Of a DNA stretch of 64,000 bases, positions 43,829 through 51,705 are shown one piece after another. How positions within the stretch are numbered: the first letter of the stretch is position 1; every line of letters starts with the position of its first letter. Source of the stretch: an uncultured Chlorobiota bacterium (GTDB lineage: Bacteria > Bacteroidota > Bacteroidia > Bacteroidales > JAADGE01); the NCBI GenBank assembly GCA_947311255.1, contig CAMZKL010000040.1, forward strand, positions 95,135-159,134, in the 5' to 3' direction. Position numbers and translations under genes: made by a program. The notes beneath the pieces were generated by a model that was given only the letters and a program-made list of their open reading frames with translations, did no database searches and had not been told where the DNA came from.

Positions 43829-45109
43829 TTACGTTCTTTCAACTATCATCCCCGCTCCTACAGTTTCATTAGTAACTTCATCTACCAAAATAAAACTTCC
43901 AGTATATCTGTTTTTTTTATAAGAATCAAAAAATAAAGGTTTTGTTGTTCTGAGTTTTATTCTTGCTATATCATTGACTTTCACTTCCTTATCCTCGTAG
44001 TCTCTTTCAAGAGAATTTATATCCATTTTAAAACGAACTTCTTGAATCATACACCTTACTTCATTAGTTGTATGTTTTATTGCATACTTACCTTTTATTT
44101 GCAAAGGTCTTTCATTAAACCACGAAATCATTGCAGTTATATCTTGACTTTGATTTGGTAAATTGTTTGATTTAACAATCATGTCTCCCCGACTAATATC
44201 AATATCATCTTCAATTGTAATAGAAACAGATTGCGGAGCATATGCTATTTCTAGTTTTTCGTTTAATGTATCAATAGATTTAATTTTAGATTCAAAACCT
44301 GAGGGCAAAATTTTTACTTTATCGCCCACTTTAAAAATTCCACCATCAATTCTACCACCATAACCTCTGTAATCATGAAATTCATCAGATTGAGGTCTTA
44401 TTACATATTGTACAGGAAAACGTGCATCAGCATGATTGTAATCTCCTGAAATATAAACATTTTCAAGAAGATGCAATAGAGTTGAACCGTTGTACCAATT
44501 CATTTTTTCAGAACGTTCAACTACATTATCACCAAACAATGCACTTATTGGTATAAAATCTATGTCTTTTACATCTAATTTTGGTGCAAATTCCAAAAAT
44601 TGTTTTTTGATTTTTTTATATTCATTTTCATCATAGTTAACCAAGTCCATTTTATTTATACAAACCACAACATGAGGTATTTGAAGCAGAGATGCTATAT
44701 AAGAATGTCTTTTTGTTTGTTCTATAACACCGTGTCTGGCATCAATCAAAATAATTGCAAGGTTGGCAGTTGATGCTCCTGTTACCATATTTCTAGTGTA
44801 TTGAATATGTCCTGGAGTATCTGCAATAATAAACTTTCTTTTTGGAGTTGCAAAGTATCGGTATGCAACATCAATTGTAATACCTTGTTCTCTTTCAGCT
44901 TTTAAGCCATCAGTAAGAAGAGCTAAATCTGCTTTTTCAGCACCTTTGTTTTTACTTGCTTTTTCAATTGCTTCAAGTTGATCTTCAAAGATTGATTTGC
45001 TGTCGTATAAAAGACGACCTATTAATGTACTTTTACCATCGTCAACGCTTCCTGCTGTTGTAAAACGAAGAAGTTCCATGTCTAAATAGCCGTTATTATT
45101 ATTTTGCAT
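43829..45109 (-). CDS. cysN: Sulfate adenylyltransferase GTPase subunit CysN
   Basis: 426 aa. The EF-Tu-like GTPase subunit of ATP sulfurylase, driving APS formation with CysD. Motifs: P-loop TAGSVDDGKSTLIGRLLYDSKSIFED, switch II DTPGHIQYTRNM, NKMDLVNYDE and the AEREQGITIDVAYRYF region, followed by beta-barrel domains 2 and 3. There is no C-terminal APS kinase (CysC) domain. It is third in the cysH-cysD-cysN order. Confidence 0.96.
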   Translation of the reverse strand: MQNNNNGYLDMELLRFTTAGSVDDGKSTLIGRLLYDSKSIFEDQLEAIEKASKNKGAEKADLALLTDGLKAEREQGITIDVAYRYFATPKRKFIIADTPGHIQYTRNMVTGASTANLAIILIDARHGVIEQTKRHSYIASLLQIPHVVVCINKMDLVNYDENEYKKIKKQFLEFAPKLDVKDIDFIPISALFGDNVVERSEKMNWYNGSTLLHLLENVYISGDYNHADARFPVQYVIRPQSDEFHDYRGYGGRIDGGIFKVGDKVKILPSGFESKIKSIDTLNEKLEIAYAPQSVSITIEDDIDISRGDMIVKSNNLPNQSQDITAMISWFNERPLQIKGKYAIKHTTNEVRCMIQEVRFKMDINSLERDYEDKEVKVNDIARIKLRTTKPLFFDSYKKNRYTGSFILVDEVTNETVGAGMIVERT

Positions 45110-45184
45110 TGTTATATTTTTTTATTGTTGCATTGTTATATCTTCTATATATTGAAGCAGTTTAACAATTTTAATTTTCTATTT

Positions 45185-46090
45185 TTAAAAATACCCGTCT
45201 TTTTTTCGGTCTTCCATTGCAGTTTCAGATCGTTTATCATCAAAACGTTGTCCTCTTTCAGTAGTTCTTTCTGCAGCAATTTCATCAATAATATCTTTTA
45301 AATTATCGGCTTTAGATTCTGTTAAACCGGTATTTGTAATATCTCCTATTGTTCTGCATCTAACATTTAATATCTCTGCTTTTTCATTTGGTTTAAGTTT
45401 CATAAATGGTGCTGTTGCTAATAACACACCATCTCGCATAAATACTTCTCTTTTATGAGAATAATATAATGATGGAATTTCTATTTTTTCCATATAAATA
45501 TATTGCCAAACATCAAGTTCTGTCCAATTGCTTAAAGGAAAAACTCTGAAGTGTTCACCCATTCTTTTTTTTCCGTTAAATAAATTCCAAAGTTCAGGTC
45601 TTTGGTTTTTTGGGTCCCATTGCCCAAAATCATCTCTATGAGAGAAAAAACGTTCTTTTGCTCTTGCTTTTTCCTCATCTCTTCTTCCCCCTCCTATTGC
45701 AGCATCAAATTTATATTCTTCAATAGAATCAAGTAAAGTTGTGGTTTGCAACATATTACGACTTGCATTAAATCCTGTTTCTTCTCTAACTTTACCATCA
45801 TCAATTGATTTTTGAACTGAGCCTACATAAAGTTTTACTCCATGTTTTTTAACTAAATTATCTCTAAATTCTATTGCTTCATCAAAATTATGCCCTGTAT
45901 CAATATGCAATAAAGGGATTGGTACTTTTGCAGGAAAGAAAGCCTTTCTTGCTATGTGGAACATAACTATTGAATCTTTTCCACCTGAAAATAAAATAAC
46001 AGGATTATCGAATTGTGCTGCAACTTCTCTAAATATAAAAATTGCTTCTGATTCTAATTCTTTTAAATGTGTAAGATTATATTTATTCAT
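45185..46090 (-). CDS. cysD: Sulfate adenylyltransferase subunit CysD
   Basis: 301 aa. The catalytic subunit of ATP sulfurylase. The PP-loop VILFSGGKDSIVMFHIARKAF and the segments LHIDTGHNFDEAIEFRD, GGGRRDEEKARAKER and RVFPLSNWTELDVWQYIYMEKIEIPSLYY match CysD throughout; the C-terminal AAERTTERGQRFDDKRSE is also diagnostic. It lies between cysH and cysN on the same strand. Confidence 0.97.
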   Translation of the reverse strand: MNKYNLTHLKELESEAIFIFREVAAQFDNPVILFSGGKDSIVMFHIARKAFFPAKVPIPLLHIDTGHNFDEAIEFRDNLVKKHGVKLYVGSVQKSIDDGKVREETGFNASRNMLQTTTLLDSIEEYKFDAAIGGGRRDEEKARAKERFFSHRDDFGQWDPKNQRPELWNLFNGKKRMGEHFRVFPLSNWTELDVWQYIYMEKIEIPSLYYSHKREVFMRDGVLLATAPFMKLKPNEKAEILNVRCRTIGDITNTGLTESKADNLKDIIDEIAAERTTERGQRFDDKRSETAMEDRKKDGYF

Positions 46091-46190
46091 GTTTATTGGA
46101 AATTTGAAACTTGAAATTAGAGTATTGAAAATTGCATTTAACTATTTCTTGTTTTGTTAATGAATGTTTTAATTTTGTTCTAAATTTAAT

Positions 46191-46922
46191 TTATTCTTTT
46201 AGTTTTTTAATACTTATAATATTTTCGCTTTGTTCAACATGAAGTCCACACTCTTTTTTATCTTTACTTTCCCACCACCATCTTCCAGCTCTAATATCTT
46301 CTCCCTCTTTAATTGCTCTTGTACAAGGAGAACATCCAATGCTCAAAAAGCCTTTATCATGCAGTTCATTATAAGGAACATTATTTTCTTTTAAATATTT
46401 TAACACATCATTTATCGTCCAAGCTGTCAATGGATTAAACTTTATTGTGTTAAAAGTTTTGTTTTCTTCCAACAATGCAAGTTCAGTTCTGGTAACAGAT
46501 TGTTCGGCTCTTAATCCGGTAATCCACAAATCAACATTTTTTAATGCTCTTTTTAAAGGATGTACTTTTCTAATATTACAACACTCCTTTCGATCTTCAA
46601 TTGAATTATAAAAACTGTGAGTTCCTTTTTCTAAAAGCATTTTTTCAACATCTTCTTTTACAGGAAAATATGGAATTATTTTAGTATTATATTTTTCATT
46701 TGTTTTGTTCCAAACTTTATATGTTTCTTCAAACATTCGCCCAGTATCAAGCGTAAAAACATCAATAGAAATTGTGTTTTTTAGAATTATATCAGTAATA
46801 ATCTGGTCTTCTTGTCCAAAACTTGTAGAAAAAGCGATTTTTCCTTTAAATTGTTTTGCAAGAAATTCAAGTTGCTCTTTTATTGATTTTTTATTAATCT
46901 TTTCTGTCAATTGTTTTACCAT
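46191..46922 (-). CDS. cysH: Assimilatory adenylyl-sulfate (APS) reductase, CysH family with [4Fe-4S] cysteines
   Basis: 243 aa. Reduces activated sulfate to sulfite. The nucleotide loop is STSFGQEDQIITDI. The two cysteine pairs KECCNIRKV and IGCSPCTRA are the iron-sulfur ligands found in APS reductases and missing from E. coli-type PAPS reductases. The catalytic Cys is in the C-terminal ECGLH. ITGLRAEQSVTRTE and WTINDVLKYLKENNVPYNELH complete the family. It heads the cysHDN cluster, in agreement with the absence of an APS kinase. Confidence 0.93.
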   Translation of the reverse strand: MVKQLTEKINKKSIKEQLEFLAKQFKGKIAFSTSFGQEDQIITDIILKNTISIDVFTLDTGRMFEETYKVWNKTNEKYNTKIIPYFPVKEDVEKMLLEKGTHSFYNSIEDRKECCNIRKVHPLKRALKNVDLWITGLRAEQSVTRTELALLEENKTFNTIKFNPLTAWTINDVLKYLKENNVPYNELHDKGFLSIGCSPCTRAIKEGEDIRAGRWWWESKDKKECGLHVEQSENIISIKKLKE

Positions 46923-47119
46923 GAAAATATTAATTTTTTTATTCTAAAAATAGTAAATATTTATGAGTTTGGTCTAAAAATACATTTTAGGGGGAATATG
47001 TAAATTCTAAAAACAATTATTTCCTTATTTACAGCTAATTAACAAACCCTAACATGGTTATTTTTCGATTATTTAATCTTTTTAGACAGAAGTCATTTAT
47101 TAATTTAAAAATGAGAGTC

Positions 47120-47157
47120 ATAGTATCACTACAATTATTATTTTTTTGTGATACTAT
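47120..47157. repeat. Inverted repeat downstream of icd (10-bp arms)
   Basis: ATAGTATCAC and GTGATACTAT are perfect arms separated by 18 A/T-rich bases, 19 bases after the icd stop (minus strand). There is no clear T-tract, so it may be a weak terminator, RNA-stabilising hairpin or operator in the 253-bp gap between cysH and icd. Nothing else is visible there. Confidence 0.5.
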
Positions 47158-47175
47158 TACTTAAAAATTATTTTA

Positions 47176-49410
47176 CTATGAAATATTATCAATTATTTTA
47201 TTAAAAGTTATAGAAGGTCGCATTGCTTTTACAGCTTTTTCATTATCGGGATAATAATATCCACCAATGTCAGTTGCTTTTCCTTCGGCTGCTGCTATTT
47301 CTTTAAGAATTATAGTTTCCTTGTCTTTTAATTCTTTATAAATATTTTCAAAATTTGATTTTAAATCAGCATCTTCATTTTGTTTTGAAAGTGCTTTTGC
47401 CCAAAATTGTGCAAGGTAGTAGTGTGTACCTCTGTTGTCAAGTTCTCCGGCTTTTCTTGAAGGAGCTTTATTTTCATTAAGATATTCACTTACTGCTTTG
47501 TCTAGAGTATCGGCAAGTGTTTGAGCTCTTTTATTGTTAAAATTTGTTGCAAGGTGTTCCAAAGAAACCGTAAGAGCCAAAAACTCGCCAAGAGAATTCC
47601 AACGCAGATGTCCTTCTTTTAAAAATTGTTGAACATGTTTAGGTGCTGAACCTCCGGCACCGGTTTCAAATAAACCTCCACCTTTAAGCAAAGGAACAAT
47701 GGAAAGCATTTTTGCACTTGTTCCTAGTTCTAAAATTGGGAATAAATCTGTTAGATAATCTCTTAAAACATTTCCTGTTACTGAAATTGTATCTTCTCCT
47801 TTTCTGGTTCTTTCCAAAGTAAATTTTATTGCATCAACAGGAGATAATATTCTTATATCCAATCCGTTAGTATCAAAATTTTGCAAATACTTTTCAACTT
47901 TAGTAATTACATTTGTGTCATGTGCTCTATTTTTGTCTAACCAAAATATTGTTGGAGAACCTGTAGCTTTGGCTCTTGTAACAGCTAATTTTACCCAGTC
48001 TTCAATAGGTATATCTTTTGCTCTTGACATTCTCCAGATATCACCTTTTTCAACATTGTGCGACATTAAAATATTTTCTTTTTCATCAATTACTTCAACT
48101 TTTCCATCGGAGAGTATCTCAAAAGTGGTTGGATGAGAACCATATTCTTCGGCTTTTTGAGCCATTAATCCAACATTTGCTACACTTCCCATTGTTGCAG
48201 GATTAAATTGTCCATTTATTTGACAATCTTCAACGGTTGCTTGATAAATTGTTGCATAAGACCTGTCTGGTATCATTGCATTTGTGTCGTGCAATTTATT
48301 ATCTGTTCCCCACATTTTACCTCCGTCTCTGATTACAACTGGCATTGAGGCATCAATAATAATATTATTAGGAACATGCAAATTTGTAATTCCTTTGTCA
48401 GAATCTACCATTGCAAGTTCTGGTCTATTCTTATATAAATTTTTAATATCATTTTCTATTTCAGTTCTTTTTGATTGGGGCAAGTTTTGTATTCTTAAAT
48501 ATAAGTCTGCAATCCCATTATTAAGATTAAATCCGATATTTTCAATAGTTTCAGAGTGTTTTTCAAGAACATCTTTATAAAAAACTGCAACTGCATGGCC
48601 AAACATTTTTGGGTCGGATATTTTCATCATTGTTGCTTTTAGATGTAAAGAAAGTAATACATCTTTTTGTTTTGCCTCATTCATTTGCTCTTCGTAGAAT
48701 TTTCGAAGTTTTAAAACACTCATAAAAGTACCGTCAAGAATTTCGCCATCAAATGATTTTAAATTATCTGCTAAAATTGTTTTATTTCCATTTTTATTTG
48801 TGAGAACAATTTTAAAAGAAATTGCTTTTTCAGTAACTATAGACTTTTCATTTCCGTAAAAATCACCATCTTTCATATATGAAACATACGTTTTTGAGTT
48901 GTCGCTCCAAGGTTTCATCATTTTATGAGGGTTTTTTTGAGCGTGTTTTTTAACTGAGACAGCTGAACGTCTATCAGAGTTACCTTCACGAAGAACAGGA
49001 TTTACAGCACTTCCAAGAACTTTTGCAAATCTTTTAACGAGTTCTTTTTCTGAGTTTGTTTTTGGATTTTCAGGATAATTTGGCAAATCATAGCCTTTTT
49101 CTTGTAATTCTTTTATTGCTGCTTGAAGTTGTGGTATTGATGCACTAATATTCGGAAGTTTTATAATATTTGTTTCAGGAAACTGAGTTAGTTTGCCTAA
49201 TTCTGCTAAATAATCTTTAAGTTTTTGTTCTTCTTTCAGATTATCAGGAAAATTTGCGATAATTCTACCTGCAAGAGAAATATCTTTAGTTTCTACTGTT
49301 ACACCTGCAGCTTTTGTAAAAGCATTAACAATAGGTAATAATGAATATGTTGCCAAAGCTGGTGCTTCGTCAATTTTTGTCCAAATGATTTTTGAAGTTT
49401 GTTTTGCCAT
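47176..49410 (-). CDS. icd: NADP-dependent isocitrate dehydrogenase, monomeric type
   Basis: 744 aa, the size of the monomeric IDH-II family and unrelated in length to the ~415-aa dimeric enzyme. It decarboxylates isocitrate to 2-oxoglutarate in the TCA cycle, making NADPH. The N-terminal [94 protein letters not shown] and DIGGYYYPD segments match the family throughout. It is monocistronic, with a predicted promoter ~85 bases upstream. Confidence 0.97.
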   Translation of the reverse strand: MAKQTSKIIWTKIDEAPALATYSLLPIVNAFTKAAGVTVETKDISLAGRIIANFPDNLKEEQKLKDYLAELGKLTQFPETNIIKLPNISASIPQLQAAIKELQEKGYDLPNYPENPKTNSEKELVKRFAKVLGSAVNPVLREGNSDRRSAVSVKKHAQKNPHKMMKPWSDNSKTYVSYMKDGDFYGNEKSIVTEKAISFKIVLTNKNGNKTILADNLKSFDGEILDGTFMSVLKLRKFYEEQMNEAKQKDVLLSLHLKATMMKISDPKMFGHAVAVFYKDVLEKHSETIENIGFNLNNGIADLYLRIQNLPQSKRTEIENDIKNLYKNRPELAMVDSDKGITNLHVPNNIIIDASMPVVIRDGGKMWGTDNKLHDTNAMIPDRSYATIYQATVEDCQINGQFNPATMGSVANVGLMAQKAEEYGSHPTTFEILSDGKVEVIDEKENILMSHNVEKGDIWRMSRAKDIPIEDWVKLAVTRAKATGSPTIFWLDKNRAHDTNVITKVEKYLQNFDTNGLDIRILSPVDAIKFTLERTRKGEDTISVTGNVLRDYLTDLFPILELGTSAKMLSIVPLLKGGGLFETGAGGSAPKHVQQFLKEGHLRWNSLGEFLALTVSLEHLATNFNNKRAQTLADTLDKAVSEYLNENKAPSRKAGELDNRGTHYYLAQFWAKALSKQNEDADLKSNFENIYKELKDKETIILKEIAAAEGKATDIGGYYYPDNEKAVKAMRPSITFNKIIDNIS

Positions 49411-49495
49411 TTTAATTTTTAATTATTTATTAGTAATTGTTAAAAAATACCTAATACACTAATTATCAAATACTTATTAAGTAAGTTTATGTTTG

Positions 49496-49503
49496 CAAAG
49501 ATA
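49496..49503 (-). promoter_or_regulatory. Predicted -7 element (TATCTTTG) for icd
   Basis: Exact TAnnTTTG match on the minus strand, implying a ~80-nt 5' leader. The rest of the 333-bp gap between icd and dnaX (49411-49743) has no gene or structure I can support. Confidence 0.45.
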
Positions 49504-49743
49504 TAATAAATATGATGATTTTAAAAGTTTATTTTTCTTGTTTTTATATAAAAATACGTGTAAATAATGCAGATAAAGAAGTGATATAATTAAGACTAAA
49601 TATATCTTTTGCTAAACTAGGTAAAATATATATTTAAATTGGAGTTTATTGGAATGATGATATATGGCAAAAGCACACTTTATTGAAATTTGTTAAAACT
49701 TGATAATTTTATAATAAGTTAGAGTTTGTAGTGAATTATGAAA

Positions 49744-51432
49744 TTAATAATCTAAATCAAATTCATTTTTCATTTTTTCAATGTATGGATTTTTTTCTAC
49801 TAGATATTTGTATTTATCTCTGTCGGTGTAAAGATGTTCAGTTTTTTTTTTTTTAACATCTTCTATTTTTATTATTAATTCAAAATCTTTGTTATTTAGT
49901 TCTTGTCTTAACAAAGAAAGAATTCTTAATTTTAACTTATCAAGAGTTTGTGCTAATGATTTATTACTTACAATGAGTTCTGCCGTATTATTGTCTAATA
50001 TTGTTAATTCCTTATCTTTTAAAGCGTTAAAAAGTCGTGGTTTTTCCACAAGTTTTTGTGTAAATTTTGCCCATGCAAGTTGTAAGTTGTCTTGTTTCAG
50101 AGCTATTGTTCCTTCAACAACAATTGTATTTTCTTCTTTTTCAGATTTTTCTTTTTTTATTTCAGTTTTTAATGAAATACCTGATTTTTTTATTGATATG
50201 TTTTGTTTTGCAGGAGCATCAGGCTTTTGCCTCATTTTTTGATATTCTTCCTTTTTTTCTTCAACTATATTAGTTTTTTCAATCTTATTTTTTTGTTTAA
50301 GTTCTGAATTATCTGTTTTTCTTTGTTCAATATTTATTTGCTTTGTTAATGTACACATCTGCATTAGAGCGAGTTCTATTTGAAGCCTCTTATTCTTGCT
50401 TCCTCTATAGTCTAAATCAGTTTTATTACTTATTTCCAAGGCTTTTAGAAGAAATCCAAGTCCCGTTTTTTGCGATTGTATAATATATTTTTCTTTAATT
50501 GTTACTCCTACTTCAAGCAATTCAACAGTTGCAATATCTTTACAAACCATTAAATCTCTAAAATGAGAAGCTAAACCGTATATAAAGTGATGTCCATCAA
50601 AACCATTATTTAAAATTTCGTTAAATATTAATAACGATTCTGAAATATTATTTTCATAAATAAAATCAGTAATTTTGAAATAATATGTGTAATCAAGAAC
50701 ATTTAGGTTTTCAATTGTAGATTCATAAGTTATTTTTTTTCCTGAGAAACTTACGATTTGATCAAAAAATGAAAGAGCATCTCTCATTGCTCCATCTGCT
50801 TTTTGAGCTATAATATTTAAAGCATCTTTGTCTGCATCAATACCTTCTTGTTCAGCAACATAAGATAAATATCTCACACTATCTTCAACTTTAATTCTAT
50901 TAAAATCAAATATTTGACAACGAGACAGAATCGTAGGAATAATTTTATGTTTTTCAGTTGTTGCAAGTACAAAAATTGCGTAAGATGGCGGTTCTTCTAA
51001 TGTTTTAAGGAAGGCATTAAATGCTTGTGAAGAAAGCATATGTACCTCATCAATTATATATACACTATGTGTGCCAATTTGAGGAGGAATTCTAACCTGC
51101 TCAATTAGATTCCTAATATCTTCAACAGAATTGTTTGATGCTGCATCCAATTCATGTATATTATATGAACGATTATCATCAAAAGCTTTGCATGATTCAC
51201 ATTTGTTACATGCTTCAAACTCGCTTGTAGGATTTTCACAATTAATAGTTTTTGCAAAAATTCTTGCACAAGTAGTTTTTCCAACACCTCTTGGACCACA
51301 GAAAAGATATGCGTGTGCAAGTTGTTGTGTTTTTATTGAATTTTTTAAGGTTACAGTTATAGATTGTTGTCCTACAACGGATTTAAAATCATTTGGTCTG
51401 TACTTTCTTGCTGATACAATATAATTTTCCAT
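49744..51432 (-). CDS. dnaX: DNA polymerase III subunit gamma/tau
   Basis: The clamp-loader ATPase of the replisome. Motifs: RKYRPNDFKSVVGQ at the N-terminus, Walker A FCGPRGVGKTTCARIF, a zinc module (CENPTSEFEACNKCESC), Walker B YIIDEVHMLSSQAF, and the sensor ILSRCQIFDFNRI. A charged, Lys/Glu-rich linker and a tau-like C-terminal domain follow. The ORF track begins at 51444 with a TTG; the ATG at 51432 (MENYIVSARKYRP) is the better start because the TTG overlaps a -7 promoter box. The product is ~562 aa. Confidence 0.96.
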   Translation of the reverse strand: MENYIVSARKYRPNDFKSVVGQQSITVTLKNSIKTQQLAHAYLFCGPRGVGKTTCARIFAKTINCENPTSEFEACNKCESCKAFDDNRSYNIHELDAASNNSVEDIRNLIEQVRIPPQIGTHSVYIIDEVHMLSSQAFNAFLKTLEEPPSYAIFVLATTEKHKIIPTILSRCQIFDFNRIKVEDSVRYLSYVAEQEGIDADKDALNIIAQKADGAMRDALSFFDQIVSFSGKKITYESTIENLNVLDYTYYFKITDFIYENNISESLLIFNEILNNGFDGHHFIYGLASHFRDLMVCKDIATVELLEVGVTIKEKYIIQSQKTGLGFLLKALEISNKTDLDYRGSKNKRLQIELALMQMCTLTKQINIEQRKTDNSELKQKNKIEKTNIVEEKKEEYQKMRQKPDAPAKQNISIKKSGISLKTEIKKEKSEKEENTIVVEGTIALKQDNLQLAWAKFTQKLVEKPRLFNALKDKELTILDNNTAELIVSNKSLAQTLDKLKLRILSLLRQELNNKDFELIIKIEDVKKKKTEHLYTDRDKYKYLVEKNPYIEKMKNEFDLDY

Positions 51433-51441
51433 AATCTGCAA

Positions 51442-51472
51442 CAAAAATATAAAAGATTATTACTTTTTGCAA
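51442..51472 (-). promoter_or_regulatory. Predicted promoter (TTG-N20-TATTTTTG) for dnaX
   Basis: Exact -7 octamer with a TTG 20 bases upstream. The box ends 10 bases before the ATG at 51432, so the leader is very short, and the TTG start used in the ORF track falls inside the promoter. Confidence 0.5.
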
Positions 51473-51526
51473 TTAGAATTGTTAATTGTTGATAATTTAT
51501 AAATTTGATAATTATGATTTTATGTT

Positions 51527-51658
51527 TAAAAAACCAACTGGTGTCAGGTTTTAAAAAACCAACTGTGTCAGGTTTTAAAAAACCAACTGTGTCAGGTTTT
51601 AAAAAACCAACTGGTGTCAGGTTTTAAAAAACCAACTGGTGTCAGGTTTTAAAAAACC
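51527..51658. repeat. Tandem array of ~25-bp units (AAAAAACCAACTGGTGTCAGGTTTT)
   Basis: Five near-identical units repeat head to tail, alternating between AACTGGTGTCAGG and AACTGTGTCAGG forms. Each has AAAACC/GGTTTT ends that can pair. A sixth, diverged unit merges into the palindromic repeat at 51659-51694. The array fills the space between dnaX and the HerA-like gene. There are no unique spacers, so it is not a CRISPR. Confidence 0.9.
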
Positions 51659-51694
51659 AACCGCTGTCAGGCTAAAAAAGCACTGACAGGGTTT
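51659..51694 (-). repeat. CTGTCAG/CTGACAG palindromic intergenic repeat, copy 2
   Basis: AACC-g-CTGTCAG-GCT-loop-AGC-a-CTGACAG-GGTT gives 14 paired bases with one mismatch. On the minus strand it is the same unit as 24730-24766. It follows the HerA-like stop by 12 bases and runs into a GGTTTTTT tract, so it can act as a terminator. Confidence 0.85.
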
Positions 51695-51705
51695 TCTTTG
51701 TATTT

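Noticed and set aside
43716-43922. 68-aa plus-strand ORF in the gap before cysN
   Set aside because: Low-complexity, mostly overlapping the cysN 3' end on the opposite strand; no start signal.
51527-51694. Regular repeats resembling a CRISPR array
   Set aside because: Units are head to tail at ~25 bp with no unique spacers and no cas genes nearby; they are a tandem array.
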